A stretch of 64,000 nucleotides of DNA. Source: an uncultured Eubacterium sp. (GTDB lineage: Bacteria; Bacillota; Clostridia; Lachnospirales; Lachnospiraceae). A program made the translations under genes and the position numbers. The number at the start of each line of letters is the position of its first letter. Positions within the stretch are counted from its first letter, which is position 1. The notes below the pieces were generated by a model. It was not told where the DNA came from. It searched no databases and saw only the letters and a program-made list of their open reading frames with translations. The DNA is taken from the NCBI GenBank assembly GCA_910586225.1, contig CAJUIL010000022.1, forward strand, positions 1 through 64,000, given 5' to 3'. This document shows positions 35,144 to 43,283 of this stretch, piece by piece.

Positions 35144-35872
35144 CTAATCGTGCCTTTCCTGCGCATTCTCAAAGCATTCGCAAAACCGCGCGGAAAAGGA
35201 CGGCTGCTCGTTTGCCACCCAAAGATGCGAAGTATCTCCAAAGCAGCCCATGCGCCAAGAAGCAATCCCCTGCCTACGCTCCTCTGTCACAACCGTCGTC
35301 ACCGAGGACGGCGCCGCACAGATCCCATGCCACAGCACCATCGGAGAAATGCCCAGTAAATGGCTAAGCAGCACACACTCCAATCCAAAGTGGCAGAAAA
35401 ACACGATCGTATCCATATTCCCCTTTACCACACGGTAATAATTTCCCTCGCGCTCATATCCATGCTGCGCCAGCAATCCATCCAAAGATGCGGTCACCCA
35501 CTCATATTCCTCAGCGACCTTTCCTTCCCGCATAACCTCATGCTCACGCCACGCAAGCCGGTTATAAAAATCTTCCACTCTCGTCCAGTCCTGCGGCAGC
35601 CAGTCCCAGCTGATAGACACTCCTTCTTTATCCGGCCGGTGGATCCCCGGAGAAAATTCCCGCAGCCATTGGCACTCCTGCGCTTCGCGATGCATTTTTT
35701 TCAGCGTCAGGCTTGCGGTATCTTTTGCCCTGCCTAACGGAGATACATAAAATTTTTGAATATCCATTTTACAAATCCGCTCCGACAGCAGCTCCGCTTC
35801 CCGCCAGCCCTGTTTTGTCAAAGAATCTGCTTCATAATCTGGATCTGCATGTCTGATTATTAATAATTTCAC
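35144..35872 (-). CDS. Histidine phosphatase superfamily protein
   Basis: 242 residues. The phospho-accepting motif is RHADPDY near the start (RHA in place of RHG), followed by LTKQGWREAELLSERI and FYVSPLGRAKDTA, and a later CHFGLECVLLSHLLG with the second catalytic His. Start GTG at 35872, after GGAGG. The substrate cannot be told from sequence; phosphoglycerate mutase activity is unlikely. Upstream of the helicase gene by 12 bases, so probably one operon. Confidence 0.85.
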   Translation of the reverse strand: MKLLIIRHADPDYEADSLTKQGWREAELLSERICKMDIQKFYVSPLGRAKDTASLTLKKMHREAQECQWLREFSPGIHRPDKEGVSISWDWLPQDWTRVEDFYNRLAWREHEVMREGKVAEEYEWVTASLDGLLAQHGYEREGNYYRVVKGNMDTIVFFCHFGLECVLLSHLLGISPMVLWHGICAAPSSVTTVVTEERRQGIASWRMGCFGDTSHLWVANEQPSFSARFCECFENAQERHD

Positions 35873-35966
35873 GTTTCATCCTCCTGTGCTTTGTCGATTT
35901 CTTTTCGTTATAGTTTACCACAAAGACTTCTCCTTAGCCACTACTTTATACGCGCAGCAGCCTTCC

Positions 35967-35995
35967 TTGATTTTCTATTTGCTGTAAGCTATAAT
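35967..35995 (+). promoter_or_regulatory. Promoter of the GH5 gene
   Basis: TTGATT (35967-35972) and TATAAT (35990-35995), spacer 17, about 40 bases before the ATG. Confidence 0.7.
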
Positions 35996-36036
35996 GAAAA
36001 AAACTCATTTACAAAGATCAAGAAAGGAGAAGCTTC

Positions 36037-37110
36037 ATGAAAACAAAACCGATTGACAGATACCTGCCTGTCCGCGCACAAACACTCCTGCTCCTTGCCT
36101 TCCTATGCTGCCTTCTGCTGCCAGCTGCGCAGACGCCGGCTTCTGCAGACGCAAAAACAGCGGCATCAAACTCTAAAACGGCTGCAGCAGACAGCAAAAC
36201 ACCACTCCAACAGCACGGTCGTTTAAAGGTATCCGGCTGCAGTCTTGTAAATAGCAAAGGAAACGTCGTGCAGTTAAAGGGCGTCAGTACGCATGGGCTG
36301 TCCTGGTATCCGCAGTATGTCAACAAGCAGGCATTTCAAACGCTGCGAGATCAATGGGGCGCCGAAGTCATCCGCCTTGCGATGTATACCGCGGAATACA
36401 ACGGCTACTGTACAGGCTCCGCCCAAAACCAGAAGGACTTAAGGACGCTGATCGACAAAGCTGTATCGTACTGCGACGAGCTTGGCTTGTACGTGATTAT
36501 AGACTGGCATATTTTAAGTGACGCAGACCCAAATATTTATAAAAAACAGGCCAATGCCTTTTTCAAGACAATGGCCAAAAAATACGCCGGACATTCCAAT
36601 GTCCTATATGAAATCTGCAATGAGCCAAACAGCGGCACCTCTTGGAACGATATCAAGGCTTATGCCCAAACGATCATGAAAACGATACGCCGCTATGACA
36701 AACGCGCTGTCATTTTGATCGGAACGCCGTCCTGGTGCCAAGATGTAGACGCCGCGGCTGCTTCTCCGCTAAAAGGCAGCAACCTAATGTATACGTTTCA
36801 TTTTTATGCGTCCACACATACCGACAGCTATCGCAAAAAACTCCAGTCCGCCATCGACGCTGGGCTTGCGGTATTTGTTTCAGAATTTGGTATCTGTGAA
36901 GCATCCGGCAGTGGAACGATCCGTCGCAAAGAAGCGGACGCATGGATCAAGCTGCTGGATCAAAACAACATCAGCTATGTCGCATGGAACTTGTCCAATA
37001 AAGACGAAACCTCCGCTCTGATCCGAAACAGCTGCACAAAGACTTCCGGGTGGAAGCGTTCGGATCTGTCCGATGCCGGAAAATGGGTCTATGACAAAAT
37101 GTCCAGATGA
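36037..37110 (+). CDS. Secreted GH5 endoglucanase (cellulase)
   Basis: 357 residues: signal peptide (about 1-37), a short Ala/Lys/Ser linker, and a (beta/alpha)8 glycoside hydrolase family 5 domain. Acid/base Glu196 is in YEICNEPN, nucleophile Glu283 in VFVSEFGI; conserved HGLSWYP near 86 and VIIDWHIL near 153 also fit the subfamily of bacterial endo-beta-1,4-glucanases. No carbohydrate-binding module, dockerin or sorting signal, so a free secreted enzyme. AGAAAGGAGAAG precedes the ATG. The last 22 bases overlap the converging bioY gene. Confidence 0.93.
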   Translation: MKTKPIDRYLPVRAQTLLLLAFLCCLLLPAAQTPASADAKTAASNSKTAAADSKTPLQQHGRLKVSGCSLVNSKGNVVQLKGVSTHGLSWYPQYVNKQAFQTLRDQWGAEVIRLAMYTAEYNGYCTGSAQNQKDLRTLIDKAVSYCDELGLYVIIDWHILSDADPNIYKKQANAFFKTMAKKYAGHSNVLYEICNEPNSGTSWNDIKAYAQTIMKTIRRYDKRAVILIGTPSWCQDVDAAAASPLKGSNLMYTFHFYASTHTDSYRKKLQSAIDAGLAVFVSEFGICEASGSGTIRRKEADAWIKLLDQNNISYVAWNLSNKDETSALIRNSCTKTSGWKRSDLSDAGKWVYDKMSR

Positions 37111-37646
37111 GCTGCCCGAAGCCTTTTGCGCACTTCCTGCCCAACAAGCTCAGCTAGAATTATTTTCGCCAAATCCCCGATCAGAAACGGTGTGACGCAG
37201 AGCGCAACCGCTGCACCGATTTCTGATTTCGTTGAAATAACGAACCATGCTGTCCCAAATACATACAAGACCGCTGTTCCTACGATCATGCCAAAAAGAC
37301 ACCAAGCCCTTTTGTAAGCCGCTTTTTCCATAATAAAGCCGCTGACAAGCGTCAGGAATATGTATCCTGCCAGGTATCCGCCTGTCGGTCCAAGCAGCTT
37401 CCCGGCTCCTGCGGTATACCCGGCAAACACTGGTATGCCTGCAAACCCAAGCAGCAAATAAATGATGCAGCTAACCGTCCCCATCCTCATTCCAACCACA
37501 TAAAGCGACAAATAAATCGTCAGCGTCATAACCGATATCGGCACCGGGCCAATCGGAATTGATAACGGGCCAAGCAGACACATGATACCAGCCATCAATG
37601 CGATAAAGCAAAGCTGACGAACAGGTGTTACTGTTTTTTCTTCCAT
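37089..37646 (-). CDS. bioY: Biotin transporter substrate-binding subunit BioY
   Basis: S component of an ECF-type biotin importer, 185 residues from the ATG at 37646, with about six membrane spans. The family motif GPTGGYLAGYIFLTLVSG is near residue 90, preceded by GFAGIPVFAGYTAGAGKLL. The longer open frame upstream is not real because this ATG has AGAAGAGG before it and a promoter starts just upstream. The shared ECF ATPases and T component are not in this window. A probable BirA site overlaps the leader. Confidence 0.93.
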   Translation of the reverse strand: MEEKTVTPVRQLCFIALMAGIMCLLGPLSIPIGPVPISVMTLTIYLSLYVVGMRMGTVSCIIYLLLGFAGIPVFAGYTAGAGKLLGPTGGYLAGYIFLTLVSGFIMEKAAYKRAWCLFGMIVGTAVLYVFGTAWFVISTKSEIGAAVALCVTPFLIGDLAKIILAELVGQEVRKRLRAAHLDILS

Positions 37647-37648
37647 AA

Positions 37649-37679
37649 TTGTTAACCTCTTCTTTCTTTTGCTTAACGA
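37649..37679. promoter_or_regulatory. Probable BirA (biotin repressor) operator
   Basis: TTGTTAACC (37649-37657) and imperfect inverted half GCTTAACGA (37671-37679; consensus GGTTAACAA), 13 bases apart, between the bioY promoter and its start. Position and half-sites fit BirA operators of Firmicutes; the second half has two mismatches. Confidence 0.5.
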
Positions 37680-37692
37680 TTCGTCAACTTTC

Positions 37693-37720
37693 ATTATATA
37701 CTTTTTAGGCGTTTTGTCAA
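37693..37720 (-). promoter_or_regulatory. Promoter of bioY
   Basis: Minus strand TTGACA (37715-37720) and TATAAT (37693-37698), spacer 16. Confidence 0.75.
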
Positions 37721-37747
37721 TCATTATGCGTAAAGCATACGGCAATG

Positions 37748-38251
37748 TCATCCCGCTTTTGTAACCGCTGCGATACTTTCCCTGCTGCCCACTTTTATCA
37801 TCTCCAGCTCCGGCGCGACTTCCCGATGCTCTACCACTGTAGAAAATACGATCTGCGTCTTTGTTTTCCCGTATTTTTGCAGCTTGCCTACAAACCGCTC
37901 CAGCGCCTCCGTATCTGGATAAGCAACCTCCAGCAGCATCGCGTAATCCCCAGTAATACAGCTGCATTCTATGACATTCCGGCAGCTGCAAATATGTTCC
38001 AAAAATTCCTCCTTAAGCCTTGCATCCACGGCAAGCGTCACAAATGCCTTGACCGCATATCCCATCATTTCCCGGTTAACGCTCGCATGAAATCCCGTGA
38101 TATACCCTTCCCGCTCCAGCTTCTCCATCCTTGCCGAAACTGCAGGAGAAGATAAATAGATCCGGGACGCGATGTCCTTTAAAGACATCCTCGCATTTTC
38201 CTGCAGCAGGCTGATGATCTGTTGATCGATAAAATCCAATTTGTGTTTCAT
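37748..38251 (-). CDS. Lrp/AsnC-family transcriptional regulator
   Basis: 167 residues: N-terminal winged helix (LDFIDQQIISLLQENARMSLKDIASRIYLSSPAVSARMEKLE) and C-terminal RAM/ligand-binding domain (VTLAVDARLKEEFLEHICSCRNVIECSCITGDYAMLLEV). The effector is probably an amino acid. The start at 38251 has GGAGG eight bases before it. The only promoter found upstream is that of the two tRNA genes, with a terminator directly before the ribosome site, so expression seems to depend on read-through. Confidence 0.9.
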   Translation of the reverse strand: MKHKLDFIDQQIISLLQENARMSLKDIASRIYLSSPAVSARMEKLEREGYITGFHASVNREMMGYAVKAFVTLAVDARLKEEFLEHICSCRNVIECSCITGDYAMLLEVAYPDTEALERFVGKLQKYGKTKTQIVFSTVVEHREVAPELEMIKVGSRESIAAVTKAG

Positions 38252-38272
38252 ACTGTTTTCCTCCAAAAAAGC

Positions 38273-38306
38273 AAAAAAGACGTTCTGCACCTATGCAAAA
38301 CGCCTT
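38273..38306 (-). terminator. Terminator between tRNA-Met and the lrp-like gene
   Basis: Minus strand AAGGCGTTTTGCA, four-base loop, TGCAGAACGTCTT, then T-run; 13 pairs including two G-U. It ends seven bases before the GGAGG of the regulator. Confidence 0.8.
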
Positions 38307-38322
38307 CGTTTTTAAGATAAAA

Positions 38323-38396
38323 TAGCGAGAGGGGGACTTGAACCCTCGACACCACGGGTATGAACCGTGTGCTCTAGCCAGCTGAGCTATCTCGCC
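38323..38396 (-). tRNA. tRNA-Met (anticodon CAT, elongator type)
   Basis: 74 bases on the minus strand, starting GGCGAGATAGCTCAGCTGGC. Anticodon stem CACGG/CCGTG with loop TTCATAC; T arm GAGGGTTCAAGTCCCCCTC; acceptor stem closes with a G1-U72 pair. CCA is not encoded. It lacks the initiator C1 mismatch and looks like elongator Met; tRNA-Ile (CAT, lysidine) is the alternative. Confidence 0.9.
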
Positions 38397-38411
38397 GTAT
38401 GTTGTTTTGAA

Positions 38412-38484
38412 TGGGACCTATAGGGCTCGAACCTATGACCCTCTGCTTGTAAGGCAGATGCTCTCCCAGCTGAGCTAAGATCCC
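38412..38484 (-). tRNA. tRNA-Val (anticodon TAC)
   Basis: 73 bases on the minus strand beginning GGGATCTTAGCTCAGCTGGG. Anticodon stem TCTGC/GCAGA with loop CTTACAA gives TAC. CCA not encoded. First gene of the tRNA-Val, tRNA-Met, lrp-like series. Confidence 0.94.
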
Positions 38485-38523
38485 ATTTCTTTTGTATTAG
38501 CTGCTTCCGCAACCGACTTGATA

Positions 38524-38552
38524 AGTATAACCTGGAAGCTGGAATTTGTCAA
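38524..38552 (-). promoter_or_regulatory. Promoter of the tRNA-Val/tRNA-Met operon
   Basis: TTGACA (38547-38552) and TATACT (38524-38529), 17-base spacer. Confidence 0.8.
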
Positions 38553-38620
38553 CCACTTTTTTACTTTTTTTTAATTTTTTTCATGCCACAAAATGTATTG
38601 GCTAAAAGGCTTTCATCAAA

Positions 38621-38641
38621 CCCACCCCTCGAAAGGGTGGG
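38621..38641 (-). terminator. Weak terminator of the ECF sigma/anti-sigma operon
   Basis: CCCACCC-N7-GGGTGGG stem with only TTT after it on the minus strand, 30 bases past the anti-sigma stop. Confidence 0.55.
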
Positions 38642-38671
38642 CTCCTCTATCTTGCCATATCCATAAGACGA

Positions 38672-39619
38672 TCAATATTTCCACATCCCCTCCAAAACCT
38701 GCGGCGGGATTTCAAATTCTATCGTTCCCATATACATCGGAGCTACATCCCCTTCATTAAATCCAATTACCACATTCCCCTTTGCATTCAAGTAAAAAGA
38801 AACGTCGTCGGAAATCGACTGAAAGTTCCATTCTTCTACATCGCTGTCCAGCCAATATGACACATCTTCGTCAGCTTCCATCTGCTCCTTCATCTGCGCT
38901 TTGATATTTTCACTGATCGCTGTGCGGTAATCCGCCCCCTCCTTAAAAATATCCGCAAGCTGCAGCCGTTCCCCGGTATTCAGATCGATCGTATAATAAT
39001 AATTCCATGCGTACCCGCTGCCTGCACCCTGATAGCAATTCAGCTTTAAAGTAAAATAATCATCCGTCGTCGCCAATACCTCGCTGTCTACAACGACATC
39101 CTGATAACCGCCGTCAAATTCCAGATTTTGCTCAAATTCCTCTACAAGCTCATCTGTAATCCTGCGTATCTCCGCATTGATCTCTTCTGCTGTACGCTCC
39201 AGCTTTTTTTTCGTCTCTCCGTCTGCTTGTGCCTGCTGTGCTGCCACCAGCTCCGGGACCTTAATATCCGCCATATTTCGATCAGACTGGTATTCATAAT
39301 TGCGAAACGTTACGGCTTCCACGAGATGTCCGATGACCGGAATCCGCTCCATCGCATCCGCCGCCGCTGCCGAAGTATTCGGCAGTATGATAAACGCTCC
39401 CGCCATTGCCGCCGCTGCCGCTGCGTACTTGTATCTGAGCCTTGCGAATTTTCGTTTCGGTTCTTTCTTTTCCGTGTCAGACCTGGCTTGCTTCATTTTT
39501 GCCCGCAGCAGCTCCACCTGATCTTTCGGCATCTTTTGACTTTGATATTCCGCTTTCAGCCTCACCAGCTCTTTTTCCAACCGTCCATACTGCTCTTTTC
39601 TTTCAGAAAAATCAATCAT
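38672..39619 (-). CDS. RsiV-like anti-sigma factor
   Basis: 315 residues: cytoplasmic charged N-terminus (1-70), one membrane span (about 71-90), and an extracellular region with the DUF4163/DUF3298 pattern (YYYTIDLNTGERLQLADIFKEG, then a C-terminal VVIGFNEGDVAP). This is the layout of B. subtilis RsiV, which holds SigV until lysozyme binds it outside. Its ATG overlaps the sigma stop by four bases. Binding of lysozyme here is an inference from family similarity. Confidence 0.85.
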   Translation of the reverse strand: MIDFSERKEQYGRLEKELVRLKAEYQSQKMPKDQVELLRAKMKQARSDTEKKEPKRKFARLRYKYAAAAAAMAGAFIILPNTSAAAADAMERIPVIGHLVEAVTFRNYEYQSDRNMADIKVPELVAAQQAQADGETKKKLERTAEEINAEIRRITDELVEEFEQNLEFDGGYQDVVVDSEVLATTDDYFTLKLNCYQGAGSGYAWNYYYTIDLNTGERLQLADIFKEGADYRTAISENIKAQMKEQMEADEDVSYWLDSDVEEWNFQSISDDVSFYLNAKGNVVIGFNEGDVAPMYMGTIEFEIPPQVLEGMWKY

Positions 39620-40209
39620 ATGATCACCTGCCTGTCCTTTCCGTTTTTTTGCTGTCCCTCCCCGTCTGAAAGGCTGCTGCGCAGCTTCTTCATACAGCGG
39701 TACAGCCTGCTTTTCACAGTACTTACATTTTCGTCCAGAATTTGCGCGATCTCATCCAGCTTCTTATCTTCAAAATACTTTAAGACCACGATCGCCTTGT
39801 CCTTTTCTGGCAGTGCGTCGATCGCCCGCTGCAGGTCTACGTCTGCATAGCAATCCTCCCTGCTGCCCGCTTCCAGTCCGCTTTCCTCCTGTACTGCTTC
39901 GTACGAAAGGCTTTTCGGCTGCCGCAGATATTGAAAGCATTCGTTGAGCATGATCCTGTACACCCACGTAGCAGCATATTCCGGCTGCCTGAGCGCATCA
40001 CAGCCTTTTATCGCCTTGTACGCCCCATTTTGCACAATATCGCTGGCATCCTCTGCATGATGTACATAACTATATGCCAGGCGGTAATACTGATCATAGT
40101 TTTCCAAGATCAACTGCTCAATCCTGTCCCTATTCTCATGTTCCTGTTTGTTATTTTCCTTAACCTTTGCCTTTTTTTCACTCCCTGTTTTTCCGGAAAA
40201 AATTTTCAA
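39616..40209 (-). CDS. ECF sigma factor (SigV-like)
   Basis: 197 residues. Region 2 reads LILENYDQYYRLAYSYVHHAEDASDIVQNGAYKAI and region 4 reads ALPEKDKAIVVLKYFEDKKLDEIAQILDENVSTVKSRLYRCMKKL. The N-terminal 25 residues are Lys-rich and look unstructured; a start further in is possible. It is co-encoded with an RsiV-like factor and preceded by an ECF-type promoter, so autoregulation is likely. Confidence 0.92.
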   Translation of the reverse strand: MKIFSGKTGSEKKAKVKENNKQEHENRDRIEQLILENYDQYYRLAYSYVHHAEDASDIVQNGAYKAIKGCDALRQPEYAATWVYRIMLNECFQYLRQPKSLSYEAVQEESGLEAGSREDCYADVDLQRAIDALPEKDKAIVVLKYFEDKKLDEIAQILDENVSTVKSRLYRCMKKLRSSLSDGEGQQKNGKDRQVII

Positions 40210-40264
40210 GTCCCTTTCACCTCCCGGCTTTTTTATCTTATTTGTTTGTAACTGTTTAATCTAT

Positions 40265-40293
40265 TAGATGGCAGGCGCTTAGAAAAAGTTTCA
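40265..40293 (-). promoter_or_regulatory. ECF-type promoter of the sigV-like operon
   Basis: Minus strand TGAAAC with following T-run (40288-40293) and CATCTA (40265-40270) 17 bases apart, close to the SigV/SigX/SigW pattern TGAAAC-N16-CGTCTA. Confidence 0.6.
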
Positions 40294-40311
40294 TTATTTT
40301 CTATTTGGGAC

Positions 40312-40347
40312 AAAAAAAGCCAATCCCGCTTTGGGAAAGGCTTTTTT
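40312..40347 (-). terminator. Terminator of the glyA-serS operon
   Basis: AAAAAAGCC, loop, GGCTTTTTT, directly after the serS stop. Confidence 0.85.
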
Positions 40348-40354
40348 GCTATTC

Positions 40355-41644
40355 CTATTTCTTTGGTATCAACTTGAGCATACCGCCCATATAAGGCTGC
40401 AGCGCTTTCGGCACATTGACGCTGCCATCCGCGTTCAGGTTATTTTCCAAAAACGCGATCAGCATCCGCGGCGGCGCCGCTACTGTATTATTCAGCGTAT
40501 GCGCAAAGTACTTGTTTTTCTCCTTGTCACGGACACGGATCTTTAACCGCCTTGCCTGCGCGTCTCCAAGGTTTGAGCAGCTGCCCACCTCAAAATATTT
40601 CTTCTGACGCGGCGACCACGCTTCCACATCACACGACTTTACCTTTAGATCCGCAAGGTCACCGGAGCAGCATTCCAGCGTACGCACCGGAATATCTAAG
40701 CTGCGGAACAGATCCACCGTATTCTGCCATAGCTTGTCATACCACTCCATTGATTCCTCTGGCTTGCAGACAACGATCATCTCTTGCTTTTCAAACTGGT
40801 GGATACGGTAAACGCCGCGTTCCTCGATGCCATGCGCGCCCTTTTCCTTACGGAAGCATGGGGAATAGCTGGTCATCGTATAAGGCAGCTTCTCCTCCTC
40901 TTGGATCGTATCGATAAATTTTCCGATCATAGAATGCTCCGACGTACCGATCAAATACAGATCCTCGCCCTCGATCTTATACATCATCGCATCCATTTCC
41001 TCAAAGCTCATAACGCCCGTGACAACGCTGCTGCGGATCATAAACGGCGGCACGCAATAGGTAAACCCGCGGTCGATCATAAAATCTCTCGCATAAGAGA
41101 TCACAGCGGAATGCAGCCTTGCAATGTCGCCCATCAAATAATAAAAGCCGTTCCCGGCCACCCTGCCTGCAGCGTCTAAGTCAATGCCGTCAAACCGTTC
41201 CATAATATCCGTATGGTAAGGCACTTCAAAATCCGGAACAGCCGGGTCGCCGTATTTTTGGATCTCCACATTGCAGGAATCGTCCGGCCCGATCGGTACC
41301 GAAGGATCGATGATATTTGGAATGACCATCAGATCGGCCAGCACCTTTTCTGATAACTCCTTCTCCTGCTCTTCCAGCTCTGCCAGACGTTTTGCGTCCG
41401 CAGCAACTTGTTCCTTCACCTTCTGCGCTTCTTCCTTTTTACCTTCCTTCATCAACGCGCCAATCTGCTTTGACAGCTGGTTGCGGCTCGCTCTGAGCGT
41501 ATCCGCCTCCTGCTTGGCCTTACGCGCCTTCTCGTCCAGCTCAATCACCTCGTCTACAAGCGGAAGCTTTTTTTCCTGGAACTTATTTTTAATATTCTGC
41601 TTTACTATCTCTGGATTTTCCCTAACAAATTTGATATCCAACAT
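40355..41644 (-). CDS. serS: Seryl-tRNA synthetase
   Basis: Charges tRNA-Ser (one is at the left window edge). 429 residues: N-terminal antiparallel coiled coil (about 27-105), class II core with motif 2 in YSPCFRKEKGAHGIEERGVYRIHQFEKQEM and motif 3 GGAAPPRMLIAFLE-like ending (NNTVAAPPRMLIAFLENN). It follows glyA by 23 bases and ends at a terminator, so serine metabolism and serine charging share a message. No T-box was found upstream. Confidence 0.97.
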   Translation of the reverse strand: MLDIKFVRENPEIVKQNIKNKFQEKKLPLVDEVIELDEKARKAKQEADTLRASRNQLSKQIGALMKEGKKEEAQKVKEQVAADAKRLAELEEQEKELSEKVLADLMVIPNIIDPSVPIGPDDSCNVEIQKYGDPAVPDFEVPYHTDIMERFDGIDLDAAGRVAGNGFYYLMGDIARLHSAVISYARDFMIDRGFTYCVPPFMIRSSVVTGVMSFEEMDAMMYKIEGEDLYLIGTSEHSMIGKFIDTIQEEEKLPYTMTSYSPCFRKEKGAHGIEERGVYRIHQFEKQEMIVVCKPEESMEWYDKLWQNTVDLFRSLDIPVRTLECCSGDLADLKVKSCDVEAWSPRQKKYFEVGSCSNLGDAQARRLKIRVRDKEKNKYFAHTLNNTVAAPPRMLIAFLENNLNADGSVNVPKALQPYMGGMLKLIPKK

Positions 41645-41667
41645 ATCGTTTCCTCCAAACAGCGCTT

Positions 41668-42909
41668 TTATTTCAACGGATACTTTGCAGTCAATGCCTG
41701 CGTGATCGCCAACGCTCTTTCCGCCGCAGCGTCCCCTTCCTTGATCATCATCGCGATCGCTTCCGCAATCTGATCCATATCCTGTGTATTCATTCCTCTG
41801 GACGTTACTGCCGGCGTGCCAAGACGGATACCGCTTGTCACGGTTGGCTTCTGCGGATCGTTCGGGATCGTGTTCTTATTCGCGGTAATATGCGCCAGAT
41901 CCAGTCTTGCCTCCACTTCCTTTCCAGTCAGGCCAAAGCCAGTCAGGTCGATCAGCATCAGATGGTTGTCCGTACCGCCGGATACAATACCGATGCCGCG
42001 GTCTAAAAGACCCTTGCAAAGCGCCTGTGCATTGTCTACGATATTCTGCTGGTATACTTTAAAGGAAGGATCCAGCGCTTCTTTAAAGCAGACCGCTTTT
42101 GCCGCAATAACGTGCATCAAAGGCCCGCCCTGAATGCCAGGGAATACCGATTTATTAAATTTAAATTTTTTCGCAAGCTCCGCATCCCGGCACAGGATCA
42201 TACCACCTCTCGGCCCGCGCAGCGTCTTATGCGTCGTCGTCGTCACTACATCTGCATAAGGAACTGGCGATGGATGAAGCCCTGCCGCCACAAGCCCTGC
42301 AATATGCGCCATATCCACCATTAAATAAGCGCCGACCGCATCCGCTGCCTCCCGGAATTTCTGAAAATCAAGCGTACGCGCATAAGCGGAAGCTCCCGCA
42401 ATAATCATTTTCGGCTTGCATTCCTTTGCTGTCTCTATCAGCTGATCATAATCAATAAATCCCTCATCATTCACACCATAAGGAACGATGTTAAAATACG
42501 TTCCGGAAAAATTCACCGGGCTTCCATGTGTCAGATGCCCGCCATGATCTAAGTTCATGCCCATTACCGTATCGCCTGGCTGCAGCAGGGCAAACTGGAC
42601 TGCCATATTCGCCTGCGCGCCGGAATGCGGCTGTACGTTCGCGTATTCACAGCCAAACAGCTGCTTTGCGCGCTCTCTTGCCAGTTCTTCTACCACATCC
42701 ACACATTCGCAGCCGCCATAATATCTGTGGCCCGGATAGCCTTCCGCGTATTTGTTTGTCATGACGCTGCCCATCGCAGACATCACAGCCGGACTTACCC
42801 AATTCTCAGACGCGATCAGCTCAATATGACTGTTCTGCCTGTCCAGCTCCGCCGTGATCGCAGCCGCTACTTCTGTATCAACTGCCTGAATATCTTCTAA
42901 AGTATACAT
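41668..42909 (-). CDS. glyA: Serine hydroxymethyltransferase
   Basis: PLP enzyme that interconverts serine and glycine, loading one-carbon units on tetrahydrofolate. 413 residues, family length. ELIASENWVSPAVMSAMGS near the start, YAEGYPGHRYYGGCE, and the PLP-lysine motif TTTTHKTLRGPRGG near residue 222. AGGAG lies upstream of the ATG, and a consensus-like promoter is about 50 bases upstream. Confidence 0.97.
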   Translation of the reverse strand: MYTLEDIQAVDTEVAAAITAELDRQNSHIELIASENWVSPAVMSAMGSVMTNKYAEGYPGHRYYGGCECVDVVEELARERAKQLFGCEYANVQPHSGAQANMAVQFALLQPGDTVMGMNLDHGGHLTHGSPVNFSGTYFNIVPYGVNDEGFIDYDQLIETAKECKPKMIIAGASAYARTLDFQKFREAADAVGAYLMVDMAHIAGLVAAGLHPSPVPYADVVTTTTHKTLRGPRGGMILCRDAELAKKFKFNKSVFPGIQGGPLMHVIAAKAVCFKEALDPSFKVYQQNIVDNAQALCKGLLDRGIGIVSGGTDNHLMLIDLTGFGLTGKEVEARLDLAHITANKNTIPNDPQKPTVTSGIRLGTPAVTSRGMNTQDMDQIAEAIAMMIKEGDAAAERALAITQALTAKYPLK

Positions 42910-42960
42910 AAATAGAAAACTCCTCTCTGATATGATTGATCCATTTCCATATATGGACAG

Positions 42961-42989
42961 ATTATAACAAAAAAAGGATAGGGTGGCAA
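42961..42989 (-). promoter_or_regulatory. Promoter of glyA-serS
   Basis: Minus strand TTGCCA (42984-42989) and TATAAT (42961-42966), 17-base spacer; it begins 12 bases from the edge of the repeat element at 43001. Confidence 0.7.
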
Positions 42990-43000
42990 CTGTTAGTTTT

Positions 43001-43134
43001 GTAACAGTTCAGTCAGGTCTTTGCACCCTGCTGCAAAGACCGTAAGAACATGATTCAGGAGTGCAAAAATCCCATCGCGAAGCGATTTTCAATGGATTTT
43101 TGCAGGTAACAGGTCAGCTTGTCTGAACTGTTAC
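43001..43134. repeat. 134-bp hairpin-rich element with 12-bp terminal inverted repeats (MITE/REP-like)
   Basis: Ends GTAACAGTTCAG and CTGAACTGTTAC are exact inverted repeats. Inside: a perfect 10-bp hairpin GGTCTTTGCA/TGCAAAGACC (43016-43041), an 11-bp hairpin TGCAAAAATCC/GGATTTTTGCA with an inner ATCGC/GCGAT stem (43062-43104), and a right-end hairpin (43106-43134). No coding frame. A related fragment is at 8415-8469. Confidence 0.75.
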
Positions 43135-43173
43135 TTAGTTTTTTACGACTGCTCGCATTTATTAATTTTTAAA

Positions 43174-43202
43174 TTTACAAACCACATAAAATGTAGTATA
43201 CT
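43174..43202 (+). promoter_or_regulatory. Promoter of the XRE regulator gene
   Basis: TTTACA (43174-43179) and TATACT (43197-43202), 17-base spacer. A run of nine C (43220-43228) followed by an A-run lies in the leader. Confidence 0.7.
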
Positions 43203-43283
43203 CTCTGTAATCCGAAATACCCCCCCCCTAAAAAAATACGTTCCGTGGTATCCTGACCCAATATGAAAGGCGGTGTTATTATT

